A model generated the notes under the pieces. It worked only from the letters and a program-made list of their open reading frames with translations, did no database searches and was not told where the DNA came from. From Opitutaceae bacterium (GTDB taxonomy: Bacteria; Verrucomicrobiota; Verrucomicrobiia; Opitutales; Opitutaceae): a stretch of 38,637 nucleotides of DNA. The stretch spans positions 1 to 38,637 of the forward strand of contig JAIXQE010000068.1 in the NCBI GenBank assembly GCA_027485815.1, in the 5' to 3' direction. Position 1 is the stretch's first letter; every line of letters begins with the position of its first letter. Positions 1 to 7,334 of the stretch are shown in pieces. Both the position numbers and the translations under genes were made by a program.

Positions 1-915
1 AGCAGCATCCCCGGGGTCACCGCCGCCGGCTACACCTCCTACGCGCAGATCCTGGCGGCCTTCTTCCAGCTCCATCCGGAGCCCACCCGGACCCTGCGGA
101 ACCTCCGGCTCAACGCGAGCGGCACCGGCCTGCTCTCGAACAGCGTGGCCGGCCTCACCGACACCTCCGACCTCGATGCGCGCGGCCTGGAAGCCGAGCT
201 CGCCGGCAACGTCACCCGCCACTGGCGGGTTTCCGCCAACGTGGCCAAGCAGGAGACGGTTGTCACCGGCTCCGCGCGGCTCACCAAGCAGGTCGCGGAC
301 GCCGTGTACGCGAACCTGGTGAAGTTCAACCTGCTCGGGGTCGACCAGGGCCCGGCCCTGCCGGAGCGGCAGACCGCCGCCACGCGCTTCGCGAGCAACG
401 TGGGCAATCCGCTCGCCGCGACCCTCGCGCGCGACGGCGCGGCCTCGCCGGAGCAGCGGAAGTGGCGCGCGAACTTCACGTCCACGTACGACTTCAAGTC
501 CTTCGAGCATCCGCTGCTCAAGGCGCTGAGCCTCGGCGCTTCCGTGCGCTGGCAGGGCCGGGTGGCCATCGGGGCGCCGTTCCTCACCGGCCAGGCCCTG
601 AAGCAGCGGATCGCCGCGACCGACCCGCGTTACCCGGACGCCGCGCGCATCGCGGACAACGATCCCGTGATGCAGACGCAGATCCCGGACCTGGCGCGGC
701 CATTTTACGGCCCGGCGGAGTTTGCCGGGGACCTCTGGGCGGGTTACCGCCGACGCGTGTTCGGGCGGATCGACTGGCGGTTGCAGCTCAACGTGCGCAA
801 CGCGTGGGGCAACGGCGACGACATCCCCGTCACCGCGAATCCCGACGGCCGGATCGCGGTCATCCGCATCCCCAACGAGACCCGCTGGATCCTCGCGAAC
901 ACGTTCACGTTCTGA
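1..915 (+). CDS. TonB-dependent receptor, C-terminal part (5' truncated by window edge)
   Basis: The frame is open from base 1, so the gene begins upstream of the window; about 304 residues are visible. The protein ends in alternating hydrophobic/aromatic residues (RWILANTFTF) with a terminal phenylalanine, the signature of outer-membrane beta-barrels recognised by the BAM machinery. The preceding part has barrel-like strands (for example WRVSANVAKQETVV and WRANFTSTYDF) and a late NVRNAWGN strand typical of the large TonB receptors abundant in Opitutaceae. Such proteins import siderophores, glycans or cofactors across the outer membrane using TonB energy. The plug and TonB box lie outside the window, so the substrate cannot be named. 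Family assignment is by strand pattern and C-terminus only. Confidence 0.72.
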   Translation, partial: SSIPGVTAAGYTSYAQILAAFFQLHPEPTRTLRNLRLNASGTGLLSNSVAGLTDTSDLDARGLEAELAGNVTRHWRVSANVAKQETVVTGSARLTKQVADAVYANLVKFNLLGVDQGPALPERQTAATRFASNVGNPLAATLARDGAASPEQRKWRANFTSTYDFKSFEHPLLKALSLGASVRWQGRVAIGAPFLTGQALKQRIAATDPRYPDAARIADNDPVMQTQIPDLARPFYGPAEFAGDLWAGYRRRVFGRIDWRLQLNVRNAWGNGDDIPVTANPDGRIAVIRIPNETRWILANTFTF

Positions 916-967
916 CGTGGCCGCCGCATGCGGTTCACGGACCGAGGCACGCCGTATCGGGGTTGAG

Positions 968-993
968 TTGTAGCCGGGGAATCCTTCCCCGGG
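968..993 (+). repeat. REP-like palindrome (single copy)
   Basis: A 7-bp inverted repeat, CCGGGGA-ATCCT-TCCCCGG (974-992), is preceded by TGTAG. The same unit recurs at 3623-3646, and in inverted orientation at 3750-3773. It lies just after the TonB receptor gene in non-coding DNA. This matches the arrangement of bacterial REP elements; no transposase is seen nearby. Confidence 0.6.
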
Positions 994-1087
994 TGAGCCG
1001 GCCGAAAGGTGACGTGATCCCCGATCATCGGCCAGCGGTTCCGGCCACCTCGCGGCCGCCGGCGGCACCACCGCTACCCTCTACCCA

Positions 1088-1110
1088 CTACTCTCTACTC
1101 GCTACTCGCT
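1088..1110 (+). repeat. Heptanucleotide tandem repeat (CTACTCK, three units)
   Basis: Three consecutive 7-bp units (CTACTCT, CTACTCG, CTACTCG) and a partial fourth lie between the REP-like palindrome and the 3' end of the oxidoreductase gene. They are non-coding. It is a short microsatellite with no evident function. Confidence 0.55.
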
Positions 1111-1126
1111 CCTTCACTCCCGCCCC

Positions 1127-2554
1127 TCACTCCAGCTCCCACCCGCGGCGATACGCGCGGCGCACCAGCGGCGCCGCCTCGGGCAGATTGGTCACCCGCA
1201 GCGCCTTCGCGTCCCACTGGATCTTGCGCCCCGCCCGCAAGGCCACGTTGCCCAACAGCACCATCTCGCTGAATGGACCCGATTGCCCGAAAGCCGACAG
1301 CGCCGGCCCCTTCCCGCGGATCGCATCGATCCACTCCCGGTACGGGCCGCCCCCCTGGTCCATCGCGCCCTCCGCCGATTCTCCGCTCCCCGCCACCCGC
1401 GGCAGGGTCTTCGGCGGCAGCGTGAAGCCCTTGATCAGGCCCTCCGGCTTGAACACCCAATCCTGCCGGGAGCGGCCGAAGAACATCCGGCCCTTCTCGC
1501 CCACCACCAGCAGATCGAAGCGCCGGAACACGTGGTCCGCCGTCGGAAAATCCGCCTTCCACAGCCGCTCCGGCGGCGGGTTCCGGTAAACCCCCTCCTT
1601 GGGCGAGACGCCGTCATACCAAACCACCGTCACCGGCCCGCCGAAGTGGCTCGTCGGAAATTGGTACGTCACCCGCGACGAATTCGGCGCCGCGACTTCC
1701 GTGGTACCCTCGGCCTCCGCCTCGACGCTGGTCGGCGCGCCGAGCCCGAGCGCCCAGTACGGCATATCGAGGATATGGCAGCCCATGTCGCCGAGGGCGC
1801 CCGCGCCGAAATCCCAATAGCCGCGCCAATTGAAGGGTGCGAGGGCGCTGCTGTACTCGCGGAAGGGGGCGGGGCCGATCCATTGGTCCCAATTGAGGCC
1901 CGCCGGCACCGGCTCCGGCGTGGGCCAGGCCTTCATGCCCTGCGGCCAGATTGGGCGGTTCGTCCAGGCGTGGACCTCCGTGACCCGCCCGAGCACGCCG
2001 GCCTGCAGCAGTTCCACCGCGCGCCGGATCGGTTCGCCGGCGTGGGCCTGGTTGCCCATCTGCGTCTGCACGCGCGTCTGCGCGGCCACCTCGGCGAGCC
2101 GCCGGGCCTCCCAGACCGAGTGGGCGATCGGCTTCTGGCAGTACACGTGCTTGCCGCCGCGCATCGCCAGCAGCGAGGCGTGGAAGTGGTGATGGTCGGG
2201 CGTCGAAACGACCACCGCGTCGATCCCGGGGTGCGTCGCGAGCATTTCCCGGTAATCGGTGAAGAACTTGGCGGCGGGAAAGCGGTCAAGGATCGTGTCG
2301 CCGGCGGGGCCGGCCTTGGCCTTCTTGCGGCGCGTCAGCTCGGGTCGGCGCGGGTTCACCACGTCGCAGAGCGCGACGATCTCCCCGCCGGCGGCGGCGG
2401 TGGCGAGCGTGTCGGTGTGGCCCTTGCCCGTGACGCCGATGCAGGCGACCTGGATGCGGCTATTGGCCCCGCGGGCGGCGGCGGGCAGAATGGTGAAGGC
2501 CGCAGCGGCGCTGGCGCTGCGGCGGAGGAATTCACGGCGGGGCAGGGAGGACAT
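1127..2554 (-). CDS. Tat-exported Gfo/Idh/MocA family oxidoreductase
   Basis: A protein of 475 residues, probably an NAD(P)-dependent sugar or cyclitol oxidoreductase of the periplasm. The start at 2554 is chosen because it places a twin-arginine signal (RREFLRRS, residues 6-13) at the N-terminus, followed by an Ala-rich stretch; the open frame continues 58 codons upstream with low-complexity sequence. A Rossmann segment (IQVACIGVTGKGH, from about residue 34) and the family's Lys-Pro motif (CQKPIAHSV, about 139-147) are visible. The C-terminal part (WRGYWDFGAGALGDMGCHILD) is typical of the secreted verrucomicrobial/planctomycete subgroup. Substrate is unknown. It appears monocistronic, read away from the neighbouring PEP-CTERM gene's terminator. 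Confidence 0.88.
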   Translation of the reverse strand: MSSLPRREFLRRSASAAAAFTILPAAARGANSRIQVACIGVTGKGHTDTLATAAAGGEIVALCDVVNPRRPELTRRKKAKAGPAGDTILDRFPAAKFFTDYREMLATHPGIDAVVVSTPDHHHFHASLLAMRGGKHVYCQKPIAHSVWEARRLAEVAAQTRVQTQMGNQAHAGEPIRRAVELLQAGVLGRVTEVHAWTNRPIWPQGMKAWPTPEPVPAGLNWDQWIGPAPFREYSSALAPFNWRGYWDFGAGALGDMGCHILDMPYWALGLGAPTSVEAEAEGTTEVAAPNSSRVTYQFPTSHFGGPVTVVWYDGVSPKEGVYRNPPPERLWKADFPTADHVFRRFDLLVVGEKGRMFFGRSRQDWVFKPEGLIKGFTLPPKTLPRVAGSGESAEGAMDQGGGPYREWIDAIRGKGPALSAFGQSGPFSEMVLLGNVALRAGRKIQWDAKALRVTNLPEAAPLVRRAYRRGWELE

Positions 2555-2726
2555 CGGGAAGGGTGGGGGAAGGCGGCTGGAGGAGGCCGGAACCGCATCA
2601 GGCAAGACGATGGGAAGCGGACGGTGTAACGGGCAAGCCCGTCGCGGGCGAAGCGGGCCGCGCGGCAGGCGGTCTGCGTGGGTGGGGTGGCGGATCGCGA
2701 GCGATGGCAGATGCCGGGAAAGGGGC

Positions 2727-2754
2727 AAAAAAAACGAGGCGCGGGTGCGCCTCG
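2727..2754 (-). terminator. Intrinsic terminator of the PEP-CTERM gene
   Basis: Read on the minus strand, an 8-bp stem (CGAGGCGC / GCGCCTCG, loop ACCC) is followed by eight T residues (plus-strand A run 2727-2734). It begins 27 bases after the PEP-CTERM stop codon and separates that gene from the oxidoreductase gene downstream. Confidence 0.88.
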
Positions 2755-2781
2755 TGGGGGAGAGGGAAGGTGGAAGGGCGA

Positions 2782-3480
2782 TCAGGCCTGAGCCGCCTTC
2801 GCCCGCTGCCGGCGCCGGTGGATCACCGCGGCGGCGAGGCCCAGCCCGCCGGCGATGGCGGCGTAGGTGGACGGCTCGGGGACGGCAGTGAGAGTGTAGG
2901 TGCCGATGAAGGAGGCGCCGCCGAATGCGTCGTTGTATCCGACGTAAACGTTTCTTGGACCAGCCGAAGAAAACGTGAGATCCGTGGGCTGGTTTGTCGT
3001 TGTGAAGGAGATAGTCCCGCCTTGGGAAAAAGAAATGGATCCTGAGCCGAAGACCAACGCGTCTCCGGTAGATGTGTAGAGGGAAACGTTCTTGCCGAGA
3101 TTGAAGTTCTGGGTGGCGTCACCAGGGGGATTGCTGATCGTGCTCCCAGTGTAGTATCCCAAATCCAGGAAAAGCTCGCTTGCTCCAACTTTCACCTTCA
3201 AATCGCGCGTTCCCGTCAAAGGGATGTCCTCTGCATCAGGGAGGAAGTTACCCGGGGTAAAGTTGCCGGGGAAAAAGTTTAGCAGGGTGATGCCTTGGAA
3301 AGTATCAAGGGTGCTCGCACTGCCCGTCGGCGAGAGTGCCGTCGCTCCCGTCCCTGATATAGTAAAGAGGTTGGCTTCAGGATTAAAAGTGACGTTGAAC
3401 AGCACTGGCGGTTCTGCAGCCCCCGTTCGCGCCGCTGCGAACAATCCCAAAATCAACCCAACGAGTGCGTGGTGTTTCAT
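2782..3480 (-). CDS. PEP-CTERM sorting domain protein (exported)
   Basis: The protein has 232 residues. It starts with MKHHALVGLILGLFAAARTGAAE, read here as a signal peptide (MKHHALVGLI followed by LGLFAAARTGAA). It ends with VPEPSTYAAIAG, a hydrophobic segment and an Arg-rich tail (IHRRRQRAK). This tripartite C-terminus is the PEP-CTERM signal, recognised and cleaved by exosortases; a candidate exosortase is at 15863-16858. The middle is rich in Thr, Ser, Gly and Asn, probably beta-structured, with no recognisable catalytic domain. The start at 3480 is preferred over one 19 codons upstream because it begins the signal peptide. Bases 2960-3420 look more AT-rich than the neighbours, common for fast-evolving surface proteins. 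Role unknown; probably a surface or matrix protein. Confidence 0.85.
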   Translation of the reverse strand: MKHHALVGLILGLFAAARTGAAEPPVLFNVTFNPEANLFTISGTGATALSPTGSASTLDTFQGITLLNFFPGNFTPGNFLPDAEDIPLTGTRDLKVKVGASELFLDLGYYTGSTISNPPGDATQNFNLGKNVSLYTSTGDALVFGSGSISFSQGGTISFTTTNQPTDLTFSSAGPRNVYVGYNDAFGGASFIGTYTLTAVPEPSTYAAIAGGLGLAAAVIHRRRQRAKAAQA

Positions 3481-3622
3481 AGGGCGGGTAAGAATTTCCG
3501 CGTAGGAAGGGGGGTTCCCCCCGAGGGCGCAAGTCACAAGTGTATGGAATTAGGCGTCAGGTTGCGATGGGTGAATGGGTTGCGTCTGGTGCTGAGGCTG
3601 GATTTGCCGCCCTTCGCCTCGG

Positions 3623-3646
3623 TGTAGCCGGGGCATCCTGCCCCGG
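3623..3646 (+). repeat. REP-like palindrome, left member of inverted pair
   Basis: TGTAG is followed by CCGGGGC-ATCCT-GCCCCGG, a 7-bp stem with a 5-base loop. It differs from the 968-993 copy by a compensatory C/G change in the last stem pair, so the hairpin is preserved while the sequence varies. Confidence 0.65.
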
Positions 3647-3749
3647 ACGGCGGGAACGAGCCACCTGCCGCGAAGCGATTCCCGCCCTTCGGTCGCCCGC
3701 CCGCTGGCAGGGCGCACGCTCGCGCAGGAATGTGCTTTCGTCCCTTCGG

Positions 3750-3773
3750 CCGGGGAAGGATTCCCCGGCTACA
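3750..3773 (-). repeat. REP-like palindrome, right member of inverted pair
   Basis: This is the reverse complement of the 968-993 unit (CCGGGGA-AGGAT-TCCCCGG followed by CTACA). With 3623-3646 it forms a head-to-head pair about 100 bases apart, the arrangement of composite REP elements (BIME-like). Confidence 0.65.
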
Positions 3774-3824
3774 CCGGACTCCGGCTACACCAGACTCCGG
3801 ATGCACCAGACTCCGGATGCACGA
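3767..3824 (+). repeat. 16-bp tandem repeat, about 3.6 units
   Basis: Units GGCTACACCGGACTCC, GGCTACACCAGACTCC and GGATGCACCAGACTCC, plus a partial GGATGCACGA, follow head to tail. The first unit overlaps the tail of the REP-like palindrome, so the array probably grew by duplication of that edge. Confidence 0.75.
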
Positions 3825-3853
3825 AAAAATGGCGACACCGGACGCCTCCCCCC

Positions 3854-3888
3854 AAAAGAAAAACCGGCGCCCTGGTGGGGGCGCCGGT
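3854..3888 (-). terminator. Intrinsic terminator of the cytochrome c peroxidase gene
   Basis: On the minus strand a 9-bp stem (ACCGGCGCC / GGCGCCGGT) with an 8-base loop runs into a T-rich tract (TTTTTCTTTT). It lies about 20 bases after the stop codon at 3909. Confidence 0.85.
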
Positions 3889-3908
3889 GTCAGGCTGGCT
3901 TGGGTGGG

Positions 3909-5978
3909 TTAGTCGAGGAAGTTCCGGGTGGGCGTGCCGCCCGCGGCACCCACGGCCGGGATCTCGATCAACTGGTCCGCCGGGTTGTCGCTGCCCGTCG
4001 CCACCCCCGCGGGACCGTTCGTGATGAACAGCTGCGGATGGTCGAAGGGCGCCCGCTTGTAGCGGACCCGCTCGTCGGTCAGCGCCTTCAGGAAGGCCAC
4101 CAGGTCCGACTTCTCCTGCTGGGTCAGGCCCAGCGCACGGACCTGCTCGTGGTGACCAACCTCGTTGAAGTCGCCGCCGCGGTTGTAGAAGTCCACCACC
4201 TGCTCGAGGGTCAGGGTGCCACCGTTGTGGAAGTAAGGGGCGGTGAGCTCCACGTTGCGCAGGCCCGGGGTCTTGAAGAAGCCCTCAGCCACGAAGCGGT
4301 CGTTCGGGAAGGTGAAGAAGTACTCGTCGTAGCCGGTGAGCATCGCCTTGCGGAAGGTGCCCAGCTTCATCAGGTGCGACTCGGCCAAGGCGTTGCCGAA
4401 CGGATCGGGGGCGCCGATGCCACGGTCTTCCCGGTTCGGGCGGACGCCGATGTTGTAGTAGCCGGCATCGTACACGAAGTTCACGCCCGGGGAGATGTGC
4501 ATGAGCTCGATCTCGCCCTTGACGACCCGCTTGGGGACGCCGCCCGCCTCGAGGATGGCCGCGGGCGCCGCGCTGGTGAAGGTCGCGCCGACGTGGCACT
4601 CGTAGCACCGGCCCTTGCTCGCGAAGACGTCCATCCCGCGCTTCTGGGCGTCGGTCAGCGCCGTGAGGTCGCCCTCGGCATAGCGGTCGATCGGCGCATC
4701 ATTGGAGATCAGGGTCGACTGATAGGCCTGCAGGGCCAGGCCGAAGAAGAGGGCGAAGTTCGCCTGCATCTGGGTGAAGGTCTCGGTCGAGACGGTCAGC
4801 AGCCGGCGGGAGTTTTCATTGTCCAGGTCCAGCAGGCCGTTGTTCGCGGCCACCCAACGGCGGCGGATGCGCATCTCCTCGGTCTCAGTGGGATCCAGGG
4901 TCAGCTGCACGGTCGCCTGCCACCATTCCTTCTTGAAGGCCTGGCGGATAAGGTCGCCGTAGGTCGGGATGGTCAGGCCGGTGGTCGGAGCCCGGTAGAG
5001 GCCGAGCACGCTGTCCTGCGGGTGCACCTGCTGCTTGGCCAGCGGGCGCTGCAGGAGGAGGTGCTTCGCGGCGTGGATGAACTCGCGGCCGGCCGACGCC
5101 ATCTCGAAGCTGGAGAGGACCGGGCCGACGGCCTGCGAGGCCAGGCTGGAGTTTTCCAGCGCGATCTTGCGCTTCACCGGGGTGGTCGGGGTCGCGGCGT
5201 ACCAGACCATCGCCTTCTCGTCGCGGAGGCCCCAGTTGTTCACGCCATTGAACACGTTCTGGGCGCGGCCGTCCCAGAAATTGCGGAAGTTGAACACCGC
5301 ATTGATCACCGAGGGCGAATTACGCGGGCTCACCCGGCGGGTCTTGCTGCCGCCGTGGTGGAAGATCGCGTCGATCAGGTTCTCCTTGGTCTCATTCACG
5401 GACGGCCCCACGACCTGCATTCCCGTCAGGCGGGCGCTGTAGACGCCCTGCGAGCCGGCGACGTCGTTGCTGTCGCGCAGCACCGCCGACGTCCGCGACT
5501 CCGGATCCGCCAGCTTGCGGAAGGGGAAGTCCGCCGCCGTCAGCTGGTGCACGGGCGTGCCGACCTGGAAGGTCCGGTCGGAAGCGGGATTGCCCGCGCC
5601 GTCGGTCACCAGCAGGCCGGGATTGAGCTGGGCGCGGGAGCGGTTGTCCGCGCCGGCGTGGAAGTGGCAGCTGGCGCACGCCATCCGGCCGTCGCTGCCC
5701 ACCTGCATATCCCAGAAGAGTGCCTTGCCCAGCACGAGCACGGCCGCCGGATCGGCGATGTAGTCCGCGAGCGCATAGGGACGGGGGACGGGCACCTTGC
5801 GCAGCGAGAGCTTCGTCGCATCGAAGGGCTCCTCGGGGACGAAGGCATCCGGATTGGGCGCGACGAACCCGACCGTGCCACCGGCGTTGGGCGAGGTGGT
5901 CGTCGCGGGAGGGGTTTGAGCAAGCAAAGCCGGCGCCAGGGCGGCACTGGCGAGACAGTAGCGAACGAATGGTTTCAT
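3909..5978 (-). CDS. Di-haem cytochrome c peroxidase family protein
   Basis: The protein has 689 residues and begins with a signal peptide (MKPFVRYCLASAALAPALLA). Two c-type haem motifs are visible: C101-A-S-C104-H105 and C458-Y-E-C461-H462. The motif LRNVELTAPYFHNG near the C-terminus is characteristic of the CcpA/MauG superfamily. Such periplasmic enzymes reduce hydrogen peroxide or oxidise a protein or small substrate. This one is about twice the length of classical CcpA (about 320 residues), with a long insert between the haem domains as in larger MauG-like proteins, so the substrate is uncertain. It appears monocistronic, with a terminator downstream and a sigma-54-like element just upstream. 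Confidence 0.88.
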   Translation of the reverse strand: MKPFVRYCLASAALAPALLAQTPPATTTSPNAGGTVGFVAPNPDAFVPEEPFDATKLSLRKVPVPRPYALADYIADPAAVLVLGKALFWDMQVGSDGRMACASCHFHAGADNRSRAQLNPGLLVTDGAGNPASDRTFQVGTPVHQLTAADFPFRKLADPESRTSAVLRDSNDVAGSQGVYSARLTGMQVVGPSVNETKENLIDAIFHHGGSKTRRVSPRNSPSVINAVFNFRNFWDGRAQNVFNGVNNWGLRDEKAMVWYAATPTTPVKRKIALENSSLASQAVGPVLSSFEMASAGREFIHAAKHLLLQRPLAKQQVHPQDSVLGLYRAPTTGLTIPTYGDLIRQAFKKEWWQATVQLTLDPTETEEMRIRRRWVAANNGLLDLDNENSRRLLTVSTETFTQMQANFALFFGLALQAYQSTLISNDAPIDRYAEGDLTALTDAQKRGMDVFASKGRCYECHVGATFTSAAPAAILEAGGVPKRVVKGEIELMHISPGVNFVYDAGYYNIGVRPNREDRGIGAPDPFGNALAESHLMKLGTFRKAMLTGYDEYFFTFPNDRFVAEGFFKTPGLRNVELTAPYFHNGGTLTLEQVVDFYNRGGDFNEVGHHEQVRALGLTQQEKSDLVAFLKALTDERVRYKRAPFDHPQLFITNGPAGVATGSDNPADQLIEIPAVGAAGGTPTRNFLD

Positions 5979-5996
5979 AGGGATGCCTGCGCCTTA

Positions 5997-6011
5997 GCGG
6001 ATTATGTGCCA
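5997..6011 (-). promoter_or_regulatory. Candidate sigma-54 (-24/-12) promoter element before cytochrome c peroxidase
   Basis: On the minus strand TGGCAC-ATAAT-CCGC has the GG and GC pairs at the sigma-54 spacing. The -24 hexamer is perfect; the -12 element has CC in place of TT. The GC pair is only about 18 bases from the ATG, so the transcript would be almost leaderless. That weakens the call. Confidence 0.35.
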
Positions 6012-6120
6012 GCTCGGGGAAAATTGCGTAAGATGCTGTTTAACAGTTTGATACGATTTTGGTTAGTGCCGCCGGCTTCATTTTGGCCCGAGGGAGGGCC
6101 GGCGATGCGTAGGGTTTGCG

Positions 6121-6138
6121 TTAACGGGTTCCCGTTAA
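6121..6138. promoter_or_regulatory. Perfect 8-bp inverted repeat, operator-like
   Basis: TTAACGGG-TT-CCCGTTAA is a perfect palindrome with a 2-base centre, 143-160 bases upstream of the peroxidase start and about 110-127 bases upstream of its sigma-54-like element. That distance suits an activator binding site. No regulator gene is adjacent. Confidence 0.45.
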
Positions 6139-6399
6139 TATCGCCCTGGGAGTTGGACTAAAAATAGCGATATCAGGTACTTGCGAAAGTAGGGGCCGAA
6201 TGTCGGCTTTCCTCACGGTTAAGGCAGCCACGCGGCAAAAACGGCCGGAAAAGCGGGCCGGTAACGCCTGTGACGATCCGTTCAGACGGGATTCGTAAAG
6301 ATCCTCCGGGCGGCCCGGCGGGCGCTCCCGTTTACCTCTGAAACGGGCGGGCGGAGGGCGCGCGCGGGGCAGGCGCGGCCTCTTGGGTGGGGCGTGGGA

Positions 6400-6573
6400 C
6401 TACGTACTGAGAGTGCCTCTCTGGTAAGTAGTTACGACGCGAACGGTGGGTATGAGTCTCCGCTCGAAGCGGTTCCCTCGCGGGTGTCGGGAAGGCTTAC
6501 TGGAGGCCTTATGCATCACTCCGCTCCCGCTTTTCTCCGCTCCGCCACGCCCGTGCGGGAGCGTGCTCTTTTT
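6400..6573 (+). ncRNA. Hairpin-rich leader ending in a terminator-like stem (candidate structured RNA)
   Basis: Successive inverted repeats are visible: an imperfect 14-bp arm pair at 6400-6431 (CTACGTACTGAGAG ... CTCTCTGGTAAGTAG), 6460-6472 (CCGCT/AGCGG), 6473-6493 (TTCCC/GGGAA), 6492-6510 (AAGGC/GCCTT), and a perfect 9-bp pair at 6522-6563 (CGCTCCCGC/GCGGGAGCG) followed by TGCTCTTTTT. The last stem plus U-run resembles an intrinsic terminator but ends only 12 bases before the ATG of the next gene, with no plus-strand gene upstream to terminate. An attenuating leader is the simplest reading. No known riboswitch class is recognised. Confidence 0.4.
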
Positions 6574-6585
6574 CCCACCACTGCC

Positions 6586-7329
6586 ATGAATACCCTCCGC
6601 AAAACACTTGCCGCTGCGGCCGTCTCGGTCGCCCTCGGCGTTACTTCGGCCCAGGCCGTAATGGTCACGGCCTATGAGCTCATCTCGGACCGCGACTCCA
6701 GCGGCAGCAGCCGCTCGCTCCTCCGCACGACCAGCGACGGCACCTCGACCTGGCGCGCCGGGGAAGCGACGATCCTCGCGGAAAACCAGCTGAGCAGCAA
6801 CTGGGGCCTGTCCACGGGCAGCATGGTGACCTGGCAGCACACGCTGACGGGCTGGACCCTTCCGACTTACTCCGGGTTCTCGTTCCTCGGCGGTATGCTC
6901 GAGATCTCCGCCTCCGGGATGGATACGTGGGAGGCCGGCTTGGTCCGGGTGGAGCAATTCATCACCCTCGGGGAACTGACCAGCGGCTACTTCTCCCAGA
7001 ACTTCAACGGCGGCAGCATCACCGGGTATCTGAGCAACGGGACGATGAATGTCTCCGTGACCCCGTGGAGCAACCCCTTTGACTCTAACGATACCGACAC
7101 CTTCCAGGTGTACGCGTCCCGGCTGACCCTCTCTTATGACACGTCGCCGTTGTCCGGCGGGCTGCCGGACGGCTCCGACGGCAGCGGAGGCAGCCTCGTC
7201 GGCCCTGGCGGCATCGCGGGCGTCCCGGAAAGCAACTCAACGCTCCTGCTTGTGGCAGGGGCGTCGGTGCTCCTCTGGCGGTTCGCCCGGCGCAAGACGG
7301 GTGGGGTCGCCCGGGAAAAACTGAGCTGA
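6586..7329 (+). CDS. VPDSG-CTERM-like sorting-signal protein (exported)
   Basis: The protein has 247 residues. It begins with a signal peptide (MNTLRKTLAAAAVSVALG, cleavage probably after SAQA) and ends with VPESNSTLLLV, a hydrophobic segment and WRFARRK. This resembles the VPDSG-CTERM variant of the PEP-CTERM signal known from Verrucomicrobia, an exosortase substrate. The body is rich in Ser, Thr, Gly and Trp, with no catalytic motif. The frame is open further upstream (GTG at 6394, ATG at 6511), but 6586 places the signal peptide at the start. There is no clear ribosome-binding site before it. A terminator-like hairpin sits directly upstream, suggesting conditional expression. Likely a surface protein of unknown role. 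Confidence 0.78.
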   Translation: MNTLRKTLAAAAVSVALGVTSAQAVMVTAYELISDRDSSGSSRSLLRTTSDGTSTWRAGEATILAENQLSSNWGLSTGSMVTWQHTLTGWTLPTYSGFSFLGGMLEISASGMDTWEAGLVRVEQFITLGELTSGYFSQNFNGGSITGYLSNGTMNVSVTPWSNPFDSNDTDTFQVYASRLTLSYDTSPLSGGLPDGSDGSGGSLVGPGGIAGVPESNSTLLLVAGASVLLWRFARRKTGGVAREKLS

Positions 7330-7334
7330 ACCCA

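Larger units (their letters stand above)
3481..3853. other. Non-coding spacer with inverted REP-like pair and tandem repeats
   Basis: No gene is supported here. The open frames that cross it (3534-3806 minus, and the plus frame from 3540) are repeats translated by chance. It holds the presumed promoter region of the PEP-CTERM gene, two REP-like palindromes in opposite orientation and a 16-bp tandem repeat, listed separately. Confidence 0.7.
5979..6399. other. Divergent intergenic region with AT-rich core and palindromes
   Basis: No gene is supported. The part from about 6020 to 6180 is clearly more AT-rich than the surroundings and probably carries the promoter region of the peroxidase gene (minus). 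It contains CTGTT-T-AACAG (6036-6046), an 8-bp perfect inverted repeat (6121-6138), and a second inverted repeat with arms ATATCGC (6138-6144) and GCGATAT (6167-6173). Bases 6200-6399 show nothing that I recognise. Confidence 0.55.

Noticed and set aside
3534-3806. A 90-codon minus-strand gene before the PEP-CTERM gene
   Set aside because: It is a translation of REP-like palindromes and other repeats.
3540-6161. An 873-codon plus-strand frame opposite the cytochrome c peroxidase gene
   Set aside because: It is the antisense of a well-recognised haem protein, begins in repeats and has no family features.
6501-6515. TGGAGG-CCTTA-TGC before the VPDSG-type gene as a sigma-54 promoter
   Set aside because: The GG-GC spacing is one base short and the -24 element is poor.
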